The notes under the pieces were generated by a model that saw only the letters and a program-made list of their open reading frames with translations, was not told the origin of the DNA and did not search any database. Shown here piece by piece: positions 8,501 through 16,217 of a DNA stretch of 64,000 nt. The position numbers were made by a program, and so were the translations under genes. How positions within the stretch are numbered: position 1 is the first letter of the stretch; each line of letters opens with the position of its first letter. This DNA is from Collinsella sp. zg1085 (lineage in GTDB: Bacteria; Actinomycetota; Coriobacteriia; Coriobacteriales; Coriobacteriaceae): the NCBI RefSeq assembly GCF_018889955.1, contig NZ_CP076545.1, positions 744,001 through 808,000 of the forward strand, written 5' to 3'.

Positions 8501-8857
8501 TTGTTTGAGCAAGAAAACCCAGGCTGCTTTGATGACCCAGAGCATACCTTTGCTGATTTGTATATGAAGAGCGGCTTGTACATTACCGAGATAATCAAGC
8601 GGCTGTATCGCAGCGAAGCAATGAAACAACATCTTCCCGACGACCGCACTCGGCTTGACCATATTTTGGAGCGTCAGGTATTTGGCATTGCGCCAACAGA
8701 GATTATCTACCAGATAGCAACGCACTACATTTTGGGCTATGGTAGCGAACTTAGCGGGAGCTGCGACACCAACTTTGTCATGGCCGATTCTTCCACATTG
8801 GCAAAAGAGGGCAAGCTTGCGGCCTTTGTTGAGCAGACCTTTGGGGGAAAGTTGTAA
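5531..8857 (+). CDS. GIY-YIG (T5orf172-like) nuclease / DEAH helicase restriction subunit
   Basis: Large 1108-residue restriction-type protein. Residues 20-102 resemble a GIY-YIG domain of the T5orf172 kind (IYAYTT, GWTKIGYTE, NVERRL, closing with GTEWFEI). A superfamily 2 translocase follows, with a variant Walker A AKPRFGKT (157-164), DEAH box (275-278) and LSGTPF motif (about 303). Later helicase motifs include LSVGQLTTGVTVPEW. A charged coiled-coil-like region covers about 715-870. The end resembles the first half of an N6-methyltransferase: NQIFTPRSVVVHML, then a degenerate motif I (DLYMKSGLY in place of DPACGSG). It starts 2 bp after the methyltransferase stop, so the genes are co-transcribed. 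If the partner is phase-varied OFF, how this subunit stays harmless is an open question. Confidence 0.8.
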   Translation: MALSNISNLIKTARPAIPQIYAYTTPEIARHAGWTKIGYTEQNVERRLEQQAHTIDVEYHLEWQGNAIYEGSGETFRDTDFHGYLRKLNIAGKPGTEWFEIEPVPAHQKFYEFRENRGVLDTPAAIEYRLRDEQELAVTQTLKYARLHKRGAFLWNAKPRFGKTLASYDLCMRLGAERILIVTNRPAIANSWYEDYIKFVGTDAGLAFVSSVSALQNKPHCMSREEYRQSLLAGGAKGFIEFVSLQDLKGAIEFGGSYNKLEHIATLEWDILIIDEAHEGVDTFKTDVAFDRIKRKFTLHLSGTPFKAIANEKFSSEAIFNWTYADEQNAKSNWDNTELQNPYTDLPRLNMFTYQMSDMVADEVRRGVDIDGETVEYAFDLNEFFATNSNGYFVHNADVDCFLDALTTQKKFPFSTPELRDELRHTFWMLSRVDSARALARKLKQHPVFSNYEVILAAGDGKLDEESENAHAFDKVRRAIDTHDYTITLSVGQLTTGVTVPEWTAVLMLSNMKSPALYMQAAFRAQNPCLFSRGGTFLRKENAYVFDFDPARTLTIFEEFANDLYTDTVSGGGSIDSRKERVRTLLNFFPVIGEDENGEMVELDTERVLSIPRRIRAREVVRRGFMSDFLFQNISNLFRAPSQVLEAVKTLEPTKAPNKELGISHNTADELNLNEEGVVEIPEEHIIGKATQLFGNKVYSSVSDKLDAAIEDIKLEPSTPSEEEKAMNRLRESFAETLTDPLIEAARENYGNEMKPSQKKKLERRIKEDINRCINREVGSFTIEKNRIEQHRQDSLERAQTQEEANRINQSFDEQLEQACQSFVASLKGSRDDLVKNAGETVVRELELAKRESEKQTIESTIRDHLRGFSRTIPSFLMAYGDENTTLASFDAIIPSEVFREVTSISVEQFRLLRDGGDVYDPETGELVHFEGQLFDPVVFDDSVREFIKLRERLANYFDESLTEDIFDYVPPQKTNQIFTPRSVVVHMLDLFEQENPGCFDDPEHTFADLYMKSGLYITEIIKRLYRSEAMKQHLPDDRTRLDHILERQVFGIAPTEIIYQIATHYILGYGSELSGSCDTNFVMADSSTLAKEGKLAAFVEQTFGGKL

Positions 8858-8992
8858 GAGTAGACCTTAAAGAAGCTGGTTGGCGGGCACGTGCGCGTAA
8901 AACCTGTGCATCATATGGCGAGGCTTGTGTTTGATTAAGCCTTGCAACACCGTGGTACCATGCGAACAGCGAAAGCATCTGAAAGGTTGACC

Positions 8993-9550
8993 ATGGTTGA
9001 TTACGATAAAGTTGTGCAGGCAACGCGCCTTTTGCTTGAAGGCATAGGGGAAGACCCTATGCGTGAAGGACTTCTTGACACGCCCGCACGCGTTGCGCGC
9101 ATGTACACTGAGCTCCTTGCAGGAAACGGTACCAACGCTCGCGAGCACCTATCCACAACATTTTCGGTTGAAGCGTCTGATTTGGTGATTGAGCGCGATA
9201 TTGCCTTCTATTCAATGTGTGAGCATCATCTTCTGCCGTTTTATGGCAAGGCAGCAATTGGATATATTCCGCGCGGTAAGGTCGCCGGTCTTTCTAAGCT
9301 TGCGCGCACGGTTGAGGTGTATGCTCAGCGCTTACAGCTCCAAGAACGTTTGTGTTCGCAAGTTGCTGATGCGCTTATGCACTATCTCGACCCGGTTGGC
9401 GTGATTGTGTATATGGAAGCAGAGCATATGTGCATGACCATGCGCGGTGTAAAAAAACCAGGGGCATGCACTACAACGCTAGCATGCCGCGGTGCTTTTC
9501 TTGATGACCCGCGCTTAGAACAGCGCTTTTTGTCGCTCATAACAGCGTAG
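8993..9550 (+). CDS. folE: GTP cyclohydrolase I
   Basis: First enzyme of tetrahydrofolate synthesis, converting GTP to 7,8-dihydroneopterin triphosphate; a homodecamer with zinc at each active site. From the chosen ATG the protein has 185 residues, the family norm. Zinc ligands are Cys76 and His79 in [10 protein letters not shown] and Cys147 in [13 protein letters not shown]. The SKLAR segment at 101-105 and the [10 protein letters not shown] start of the fold are also present. GAAAGGT at 8981-8987 supports this start over in-frame ATGs at 8942 and 8960. It lies 8 bp upstream of folB. Confidence 0.96.
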   Translation: MVDYDKVVQATRLLLEGIGEDPMREGLLDTPARVARMYTELLAGNGTNAREHLSTTFSVEASDLVIERDIAFYSMCEHHLLPFYGKAAIGYIPRGKVAGLSKLARTVEVYAQRLQLQERLCSQVADALMHYLDPVGVIVYMEAEHMCMTMRGVKKPGACTTTLACRGAFLDDPRLEQRFLSLITA

Positions 9551-9558
9551 GGGCTCGT

Positions 9559-10062
9559 ATGGAAAACCAGATGAAGCATCACGTAAGCACCCAAGACACA
9601 TCAACACTCGCTCCTTATGAGACGCATACGGCGCTCAAGCCTCATATGCCCCAAGCTCAGCTCACCCAAATAGATATTGCTCATATGGATTGTGTTCATA
9701 TTGATGGGCTTGAAGTGTTTGCTCGCCATGGTGTTTATTCAGCAGAGCATGAACTTGACCAGAAGTTTGTTATTTCCCTAACGCTTTATACCAATTTGCA
9801 GCATGCCGGCATAACGGATGAACTTGAGTACTCAATTGACTATGCAACAACTGCTCAGTTAATCGATTGTTTTGTACGTGAGCATCACTTTAAGCTCATT
9901 GAATCAATTGCAGAAGGTATTGCACAGCGTATGTTTTCACATTATCCCACGGTTGTGGGCGTGCGCGTGCGCGTGGATAAACCTTGGGCGGCGTTAGGTC
10001 TTCCTGTGCGTTCTTGTGGTGTTGAGATTGAGCGTGTACGGCAAAGAGCTGAGCAGGCATAA
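9559..10062 (+). CDS. folB: Dihydroneopterin aldolase
   Basis: Next folate step, cleaving 7,8-dihydroneopterin to 6-hydroxymethyl-dihydropterin and glycolaldehyde. The conserved fold starts near residue 46 (VHIDGLEVFARHGVYSAE), with LDQKFVISLTL, the DYATTAQL segment, FKLIESIAEGIA and a C-terminal KPWAALGLPVRSCGVEI-like strand. The annotated start gives a 40-45 residue N-terminal extension (His/Gln/Thr-rich) that typical FolB proteins of about 120 residues lack. No better supported internal start is obvious; an ATG near 9685 would give the standard length but lacks a clear ribosome-binding site. Immediately after folE, it forms a two-gene folate unit. folK and folP are not in the window. Confidence 0.88.
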   Translation: MENQMKHHVSTQDTSTLAPYETHTALKPHMPQAQLTQIDIAHMDCVHIDGLEVFARHGVYSAEHELDQKFVISLTLYTNLQHAGITDELEYSIDYATTAQLIDCFVREHHFKLIESIAEGIAQRMFSHYPTVVGVRVRVDKPWAALGLPVRSCGVEIERVRQRAEQA

Positions 10063-10067
10063 TACAA

Positions 10068-10089
10068 GCAAGCAGTTCATGCTGCTTGC
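10068..10089. other. Hairpin after folB
   Basis: Perfect 8-bp stem GCAAGCAG / CTGCTTGC with a 6-nt loop, just after the folB stop. There is no T-tract, so it is either a weak terminator or an RNA-stability hairpin. Confidence 0.4.
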
Positions 10090-10120
10090 AATACTGCTGC
10101 ACATCATCGCGTGTAGCTAG

Positions 10121-10152
10121 CAAGGTATATGAGGTACAAGGTATATGAGGTA
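10121..10152. repeat. Perfect 16-bp tandem duplication before proA
   Basis: CAAGGTATATGAGGTA occurs twice head to tail (10121-10136 and 10137-10152), ending about 10 bp before the proA ribosome-binding site. It lies where a promoter or operator would be expected; no regulator can be named. Confidence 0.75.
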
Positions 10153-10172
10153 TTTGGTATGAAAGGAGCTGT

Positions 10173-11471
10173 GTGGTGGCAACTTCAATTGAGGATATGG
10201 TAATTGAGCGCGCTAAAGCTGCAAAAGAAGCTTCGCGCCACCTAGGCTTTGCATCAAATGAGACCCGCCAGGCAGCGGTGCATGCTATGGCAGCTGCGCT
10301 GCGCGCGCGGACGCCCGAAATACTTCAAGCAAATGAGTTTGATATGCAGCAAGCTCAAGAGCAAGGCATAGCCGCTGGTCTTCTTGACCGCTTGTTGCTT
10401 ACGCCCGAGCGCATGGCTGCCATGGCTGATGCCCTTGATTCACTTGCAGAGCTGCCAGACCCGGTGGGACGTGTGCTTGAGCATCGCACTATCAGCCAAG
10501 GTCTCGACCTCACTAAGGTATCGGTGCCGCTTGGCCTAGTGGCAATGGTGTATGAAGCACGTCCAAATGTCACTGCTGATGCAGCAGGTATTTGTATTAG
10601 AACCGGTAACGCATGTATCTTGCGCGGTGGGTCTTTGGCGCAGCATTCGTGTGTTGCTATTGCGCATGTGCTATCAGATGCGCTTGAGGCATTGGGTTTG
10701 CCGCGTGATGCCTTAAGTATTATCGAGACCACCGACCGAGCAGCTACCGGTGTTTTAATGGCACAGCGCGGTATTGTTGATGTGCTCATTCCGCGGGGCG
10801 GAGCTGGGTTGATTCAGCGCTGCGTGCGCGAGAGTTTGGTTCCTGTTATAGAAACAGGCACAGGCAACTGTCACATATATGTACATGAGTCCGCTAATCT
10901 CAGTCAGGCAATCCCCATTATCCTGAATGCAAAGACGCAGCGTGTGGGCGTTTGCAATGCTGCGGAGTCCTTGCTGGTTGACGAGGCAATTGCCGGGAGC
11001 TTTATTCCTGAGATAGCGCGTGCACTACTTGAGGCTGGGGTTTTGCTTCATGGTGATGAGCGTAGTTGCAAGCTCATAGGTGATATGCCAGAGGCAACGC
11101 GAGACGGCGAGTCTCTTGTTGTGCGAGCAACTGAAGATGACTGGGGACGCGAGTATTTAGCGCTTGAGATGAGCATCAAGGTGGTATCTGGTCTTCGCGA
11201 GGCAATACATCACATCAATTGTTATGGTACGGGGCACTCCGAGTCAATTCTTGCAGAAGATACAGATGCCTGTGAGCAGTTCTTGCTAGAGGTTGATGCT
11301 AGTGCTGTGTATGCAAATGCTAGCACTCGTTTTACTGATGGCGGAGAGTTTGGCTTGGGTGCAGAAATTGGCATTTCAACGCAGAAATTACATGCACGCG
11401 GTCCTTTTGCAGCAGAGGCGCTTACAACTACAAAATATGTTCTACGCGGTTCTGGTCAGGTGCGCCCGTAG
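10173..11471 (+). CDS. proA: Gamma-glutamyl phosphate reductase
   Basis: Second step of proline synthesis from glutamate: NADPH-dependent reduction of gamma-glutamyl phosphate to glutamate-5-semialdehyde. The 432 residues match the family. EARPNV (128-133), the PRGG loop (207-210), GTGNCHIYV (229-237) and the catalytic Cys261 in RVGVCNAAESLLV are all present. The C-terminal RFTDGGEFGLGAEIGIST block is typical. AAAGGAG at 10162-10168 precedes two adjacent GTG codons (10173 and 10176). The second gives better spacing, so the product may be one residue shorter. proB is not adjacent; proC lies about 0.9 kb downstream beyond a convergent gene. Confidence 0.96.
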   Translation: MVATSIEDMVIERAKAAKEASRHLGFASNETRQAAVHAMAAALRARTPEILQANEFDMQQAQEQGIAAGLLDRLLLTPERMAAMADALDSLAELPDPVGRVLEHRTISQGLDLTKVSVPLGLVAMVYEARPNVTADAAGICIRTGNACILRGGSLAQHSCVAIAHVLSDALEALGLPRDALSIIETTDRAATGVLMAQRGIVDVLIPRGGAGLIQRCVRESLVPVIETGTGNCHIYVHESANLSQAIPIILNAKTQRVGVCNAAESLLVDEAIAGSFIPEIARALLEAGVLLHGDERSCKLIGDMPEATRDGESLVVRATEDDWGREYLALEMSIKVVSGLREAIHHINCYGTGHSESILAEDTDACEQFLLEVDASAVYANASTRFTDGGEFGLGAEIGISTQKLHARGPFAAEALTTTKYVLRGSGQVRP

Positions 11472-11512
11472 CTTCTAGCAAGTACTACAGAGCGTTTATA
11501 TCAAGGCACTCA

Positions 11513-11550
11513 AAAACAGGCGGCACCAAAAGGTGAACCGCCTGTTTTCG
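11513..11550. terminator. Bidirectional terminator between proA and the HD-hydrolase gene
   Basis: Perfect 11-bp stem AAAACAGGCGG / CCGCCTGTTTT with an A-run on one side and a T-run on the other, between two convergent genes, so it can work on both strands. Confidence 0.88.
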
Positions 11551-11600
11551 GAGTTTCGTAACGAGTGCTTTGAGCAAGCTGCTATACGTAATTGCAGGTG

Positions 11601-12206
11601 TTACGCCTGAGCTGCAACAAAGCTATCGCGGTCGGGTGCGAAGCTTTGCATGGCCTCAATGGTGCGCGCAAATAAATCGTCCAGCTCCCAGCCCAGTAAC
11701 TCAGCGCCTGAACGTATAACGTCGCGCGACACACCGGCGGCAAAGCGCTTATCCTTAAACTTCTTTTTAAGAGACTTAACGGTAAAGTCCATAACGCTTT
11801 TGCTGGGTCGCATAATCACCGCAGCGCCAATAAGACCGGTAAGCTCCTCAGTTGCAAAAAGAATCTTTTCCATCATGAGTTCAGGGCGTGGTAGCTCAGG
11901 ATTAAAGTCGCTGGTGTGAGTTTGGATAGCACGAATGAGCTCCGGCGTGCCGCCTGCTGCCTCAATCCATTCAGCAGCAAATAAGGTGTGCTTTTGAGGC
12001 TCGTCTTCATGCTCTTCCCAGTCAAGGTCGTGAAGCAAACCAACGATTCCCCAAAACTCTTCATGCTCAGGGTCAAACTCACGGGCAAAATACTTCATAG
12101 TTGCTTCAACTGTTGTTGCATGTTCAAGATGAAAGTCATCCTTGTTATGAGCTTGTAGCAACTCAAGCGCGCCTTCTCGACTTATTCCTGCGGATAATTC
12201 AGCCAT
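11601..12206 (-). CDS. HD-domain hydrolase
   Basis: Predicted metal-dependent phosphohydrolase of about 201 residues. After REGALELLQAHN, the helix FHLEHATTVEATMKYF and the HD dyad in GLLHDLDWEEHED define the HD fold, with a later His in TLFAAEWI/THTSDF. The C-terminal half (FATEELTGLIGAAVIMRPSK and KSLKKKFKDKRFAAG) is highly conserved in a family found in clostridia and coriobacteria whose substrate is unknown. On the minus strand GGAGG lies 5 bp before the ATG at 12206, so this start is chosen over one seven codons upstream. It is convergent with proA and divergent from proC. Confidence 0.85.
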   Translation of the reverse strand: MAELSAGISREGALELLQAHNKDDFHLEHATTVEATMKYFAREFDPEHEEFWGIVGLLHDLDWEEHEDEPQKHTLFAAEWIEAAGGTPELIRAIQTHTSDFNPELPRPELMMEKILFATEELTGLIGAAVIMRPSKSVMDFTVKSLKKKFKDKRFAAGVSRDVIRSGAELLGWELDDLFARTIEAMQSFAPDRDSFVAAQA

Positions 12207-12390
12207 GGTTCCTCCCTCAACTGGCACCTATACATCAATTATCGCAATGGAGCATGAACTCATGCACAAGATTTTCGCTTGTATACCCACTATATGTACT
12301 TGTAAACCTTCTGAGCAGTTGTTTATTGGTAAAAAAGGCTATGATGGTAGGCAAGTACAATGCAGCTATCCATTGGTTGAAAGGCTTCGT

Positions 12391-13188
12391 ATGTCACGTA
12401 TTGGTGTAATTGGTTGCGGAAAAATGGGCTCAGCAATTGTTATGGGCATGGTCCAGCATGAGTATATTGAGCCGGAACACATTACGGTAGTTGATAATCA
12501 CATCGAGTTGGCTGAGCGGCTTGGCACGTCGCTGAATGTGTGTGTCGGCGAGGATAACCTAGAGGCTGCACGTGGTGTCGATATGCTTATCTTAGCGGTA
12601 AAACCCCAGCATATCGAGGCTGTTCTTGATGAGGTTGAGCCGGTGCTGGCTCCTGGTGCGCTTATTATTTCAATAGCTGCCGGCGTAACTCTAAAACGCC
12701 TTGCGACGCTTGTGGGAACCTCGCGCAAGCTGGTGCGCGTTATGCCTAACCTTCCGGCTCAGGTACATGCTGGCATGACAGCCATTACTCCTAATGAGTT
12801 GGTGCAAGACCTTGAAGTCGCCTCGGTGCTTGAGCTGTTTGAGTGCATGGGTGACGCGGTCTTGGTGCCCGAAACCTACATGGACGCGGTTACTGCTCTA
12901 TCAGGTAGCGGTCCTGCCTATGTTTGCCTATTTATTGAGGCTATGGCTGATGCGGCTGTATTGCTTGGCTTGCCCCGTGATTTGGCGTATCGCTTGGCTG
13001 AGCAAACCGTTGCAGGAAGTGCCGCGTATTTGCAAAAAACAGCTACACACCCGGCTGTTCTTAAGGACGAAGTTGCCTCACCAGGTGGTACCACCATCGC
13101 TGCGCTGGCAGAACTTGAAGCGCGTGGGCTTCGCAGTGCCGTGATTGAAGCGATGCGGGTATGCGCTCAGCGCAATCAGGAGCTGTAG
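12391..13188 (+). CDS. proC: Pyrroline-5-carboxylate reductase
   Basis: Last step of proline synthesis, reducing 1-pyrroline-5-carboxylate with NAD(P)H. The Rossmann motif is at the very N-terminus (IGVIGCGKMGSAI). LAVKPQ, RVMPNLPAQVHAGMTA, the substrate-site ALSGSGPAYV and SPGGTTIAAL close to the C-terminus are all diagnostic. The frame is open back to 12205, but that would overlap the divergent HD-hydrolase gene. GAAAGG at 12379-12384 supports the ATG at 12391, giving 265 residues, the family size. A divergent promoter region of about 180 bp separates it from the HD-hydrolase gene. Confidence 0.95.
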   Translation: MSRIGVIGCGKMGSAIVMGMVQHEYIEPEHITVVDNHIELAERLGTSLNVCVGEDNLEAARGVDMLILAVKPQHIEAVLDEVEPVLAPGALIISIAAGVTLKRLATLVGTSRKLVRVMPNLPAQVHAGMTAITPNELVQDLEVASVLELFECMGDAVLVPETYMDAVTALSGSGPAYVCLFIEAMADAAVLLGLPRDLAYRLAEQTVAGSAAYLQKTATHPAVLKDEVASPGGTTIAALAELEARGLRSAVIEAMRVCAQRNQEL

Positions 13189-13272
13189 TCAAGGCTCGCT
13201 CTAAAATATATCAGGCGGCATATTGTTACACGGCAGCTGCTGCTGTGCTATCGCTCGGTACTCGCCTCAAAT

Positions 13273-13776
13273 TTAGTTGTTGCTTGGCTCTATAAAGGTG
13301 GCATTGAGCGTATCGAGTTGAACCATAAGCTCTTCTTCGCTCATATGAAGCGCAATCGAGAGCTCTTCAACGCTGCGTTTATGTGCTTCTTTGAGGATGC
13401 GCGCATAGTAGCTACTGGGTTTTTTATCATGATTGTGCGCATCCTGTATGCGTTGCAACATGGTTTTCAAAACACGGACAGTCTCTGGTGCGCCCTTTTT
13501 AAGCTGCTGCTTAAAATAGCTTTCTTCGAGAGAAGAATTGCGCTCGGTGTGGGTATCGCAAGCAATTTCGCTATACGTTGCCATGATATGTTCAGCTTCT
13601 TCGCGGGTAATGCAGCTATGAAGGCGGTCTGCCTGCGCCAAGGGATAGCGCATGAGGGTTTTAGCGTGTCCCTTTTTTGCTTCAAGCAAAAGCATGGGTG
13701 CAGGAGTGTTTTCAATTCCTGTTACCCTACAAACACCTTGGCCTGGATGAATAATATGCTCGCCAATACAAAACAT
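13273..13776 (-). CDS. CarD-like transcriptional regulator
   Basis: Protein of 167 residues with an N-terminal CarD/CdnL/TRCF RNA-polymerase-interacting domain. The first 22 residues (FCIGEHIIHPGQGVCRVTGIEN) form the Tudor-like strand set, and MRYPLAQADRLH completes it. An alpha-helical C-terminal half (VRVLKTMLQRIQDA, YARILKEAHKRSVEELSIAL) is the region that in CarD proteins contacts promoter DNA near -10. By family knowledge it should bind the RNA polymerase beta subunit and stabilise open complexes. The start is fixed by AAGGAG about 6 bp before the ATG on the minus strand. It is convergent with proC and divergent from argS. At 167 residues it is a typical CdnL rather than a TRCF fragment. 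Confidence 0.88.
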   Translation of the reverse strand: MFCIGEHIIHPGQGVCRVTGIENTPAPMLLLEAKKGHAKTLMRYPLAQADRLHSCITREEAEHIMATYSEIACDTHTERNSSLEESYFKQQLKKGAPETVRVLKTMLQRIQDAHNHDKKPSSYYARILKEAHKRSVEELSIALHMSEEELMVQLDTLNATFIEPSNN

Positions 13777-14043
13777 GCTGACTCCTTACACGATGTGCTG
13801 CATCTAGCATATCAGGCTTATGAGATAAACATGCAGGTAAACAACAAAAACTGAGAGAATTATGAGTTTTATGTAGAAGCTGTGTTGTATTATTTTATAT
13901 ACGCTGGTCTAAATGTTGAAAACCATATTGCAATCAACTGGTAAAACTTATGCGTGAGCTGCCCCATACCTGCTGGAATATGCTAGAGTATCGGTTTAAT
14001 TCGCGTAAGAAGACGCGCGCGTTGTTTAATTTAAGGAGGACCC

Positions 14044-15888
14044 ATGCCCGAGAAGATTGAAGAGCTGGTTCGCGCTGCACTTGCGGCTGCCCAGTCTGCT
14101 GGAGACGTGCCCACGTTTGAGCTTGAGGATTGTGGTATCGAGCGACCGGCAGACACTTCTCATGGTGAGTGGACCTCAACACTCGCTCTTAAATCAGCCA
14201 AGCTTGCTCACTGTGCCCCTCTAAAGATTGCCGAGGCTGTAGTTGCACATATGCCAGAAGACCCCGTGTTGTCTAAGGTTGAAGTTGCAGGCCCTGGCTT
14301 CATCAATTTTTATCTCAGTGCTGCAGCAATTAATGCGGTTTTTGCTGAGGCTCGTGCACAGGGTATGGATTTTGCGCGTTCAAATGTTGGCGGCGGCGTC
14401 AAAACTCAGGTTGAGTTTATTTCTGCTAATCCGGTAGGTCCCATGCATGTTGGACATGGTCGTTGGGCAGCACTGGGCGATTCTATGTGTCGCGTTATGG
14501 CTCATGCAGGCTTTGATATGCAGCGTGAGTTTTGGATTAACGACTACGGCAATCAGATGAATACCTTTGGTAACTCCATCTCTAAGCGCTATATGCAGCT
14601 TGCCGACATTATGAAAAAGCAAAACTGCGACATTGAGGCAGCCCGCGATTTTCTAGCACAAGACCGTGACAACTATGTTCAGGACGAGATGGATGAGCAC
14701 CCCGATTCTCACCCGTACATGGATGAGTTCTCGCGTGATTTGGGAAAAGACTCCTATGGTGGAACCTACATTATTGATGAGGCTGCTCAGTTCTGGCGCA
14801 CCGATGGCGATGCATGGGTAGACGCTGACCCAGAAGAGCGCATGTTGTCCTTCCGTGAGCGCGGTTATCAAAAGATGCTCAAGGATATGCGCGAAACCTG
14901 CCATGACGTTCGCTGCGACTTTGATGTCTGGATGCCTGAGCGCACTATGTATCAGAAGGATTGGTCGGGTACCTCGCCGGTTGAGCGTGCCTATGCCAAG
15001 CTTGATGAAATGGGTTATCTCTATCGCACTGAAGATGGAGCGCTGTGGTTTAAGTCAACCGAATTTGGCGACGACAAAGACCGTGTTATCCAGAAGTCCA
15101 ATGGTGAGTACACCTATTTCTCCTCAGACATTGCCTATCACTGGAATAAATTCCAGCGTGTCGACCACGTAATTGATCTTTGGGGTGCTGACCACCATGG
15201 CTATATTGCTCGTGTAACTGCTGTTTGTGATGCTCTGGGCTATCCTGGTCAGTTTGAGGTTCCGCTGGGTCAGTTTGTTAACCTGCTGCGCAACGGCAAG
15301 CCTATCCGTATGTCCAAGCGTAAAGGCACCATGATTACCTTCCGTGAGCTGATTGACGAGGTAGGTGCCGACGCAACGCGCTATACCCTCATTTCGCGTT
15401 CAAGCAATCAAACCATTGACTTTGACATTGAAGCGGTAAAAGAAAAGAGCCAGAGCAACCCAGTGTACTACGTTCAGTATGCTCATGCTCGTATTTGCTC
15501 AATTTTGCGTCGTGCTGCAGGTGTGAGCCCTGAGCAGGCAGAGCTTATGAGCATGGACGCTGTGTCGGTTAAGGCATTGAGCGGCGAGGTTGATTATGCC
15601 TTGTTGACGCATCCCTCAGAGCTCGCGCTTGCACGTAAGCTATCTGAGCTTGAGGAGCTTATTGCAGGATGTGCCCGCGACCGTGCTCCGTTCCGTTTGA
15701 CGCACTATGCCGAGGAGTTGGCGGCGGGCTTCCATAGCTTCTATCAGGCATGTCAGGTACTGCCGAGCGAGGGTCGCCCTGTTGACCCAGCACTCACGCT
15801 TGCACGTTTGGCTGCTTGCGATGCCGTTCGCTCCGTGCTTAAACTGACGCTCTCTCTGATTGGTGTTTCTGCTCCTACACAAATGTAG
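14044..15888 (+). CDS. argS: Arginyl-tRNA synthetase
   Basis: Class I aminoacyl-tRNA synthetase charging tRNA-Arg. The 614 residues carry an N-terminal Add1-like domain, the HIGH motif as HVGH (135-138) in NPVGPMHVGHGRW, and the KMSKS loop as RMSKR (422-426) followed by KGTMITFRELIDEVG. The alpha-helical anticodon-binding domain at the end contains YYVQYAHARICSILR and FHSFYQACQVL. A strong AAGGAGG lies 6 bp before the ATG. The 267-bp upstream region shows no T-box specifier or AGGGTGG element. It ends at a terminator at 16025. Confidence 0.97.
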   Translation: MPEKIEELVRAALAAAQSAGDVPTFELEDCGIERPADTSHGEWTSTLALKSAKLAHCAPLKIAEAVVAHMPEDPVLSKVEVAGPGFINFYLSAAAINAVFAEARAQGMDFARSNVGGGVKTQVEFISANPVGPMHVGHGRWAALGDSMCRVMAHAGFDMQREFWINDYGNQMNTFGNSISKRYMQLADIMKKQNCDIEAARDFLAQDRDNYVQDEMDEHPDSHPYMDEFSRDLGKDSYGGTYIIDEAAQFWRTDGDAWVDADPEERMLSFRERGYQKMLKDMRETCHDVRCDFDVWMPERTMYQKDWSGTSPVERAYAKLDEMGYLYRTEDGALWFKSTEFGDDKDRVIQKSNGEYTYFSSDIAYHWNKFQRVDHVIDLWGADHHGYIARVTAVCDALGYPGQFEVPLGQFVNLLRNGKPIRMSKRKGTMITFRELIDEVGADATRYTLISRSSNQTIDFDIEAVKEKSQSNPVYYVQYAHARICSILRRAAGVSPEQAELMSMDAVSVKALSGEVDYALLTHPSELALARKLSELEELIAGCARDRAPFRLTHYAEELAAGFHSFYQACQVLPSEGRPVDPALTLARLAACDAVRSVLKLTLSLIGVSAPTQM

Positions 15889-16217
15889 AGGTGTGCACTA
15901 CAGTAGCTGAGCTAATCGCTGGTATAAGGCAGTTTTGCAGCTTTGAGCTTTAACACGGCTTTTACCAGCACGTTTGAGAGCATGCGTGCACCCTTCGCAC
16001 TGCTTTTCCCAAGTAGCTTTTTTGTACCCCCGGTGTCTTTATGGACACAGGGGGTATTTTCATGAGAGTTTTTCATCAGCTCTATACATCAATGCACTCT
16101 GTGCTACACTGCAATCGCGCAATGCGCATCCCGTTTCAACTTTAATCTTTTTTGCTTTATATATGTCTGTGGTTGTAGGCAGTCAAGCGAATTGCCGATG
16201 AATGGAAAGAGTAACAC
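15889..16217 (+). other. argS-rho intergenic region
   Basis: About 330 bp without a gene. It contains the argS terminator (16025-16061) and a likely rho promoter with an extended -10, TGC-TACACT, at 16102-16110. The -35 region is poor. The roughly 100-bp AT-rich leader to the GTG of rho holds no motif I recognise. Confidence 0.4.
16025..16061 (+). terminator. Rho-independent terminator after argS
   Basis: 13-bp stem TACCCCCGGTGTC / GACACAGGGGGTA with one mismatch, a 6-nt loop and a T-run tail. Confidence 0.85.

Noticed and set aside
12205-12390. A longer proC start giving 327 residues
   Set aside because: It would overlap the divergent HD-hydrolase gene, and the extra residues do not belong to the family; a good ribosome-binding site precedes 12391.
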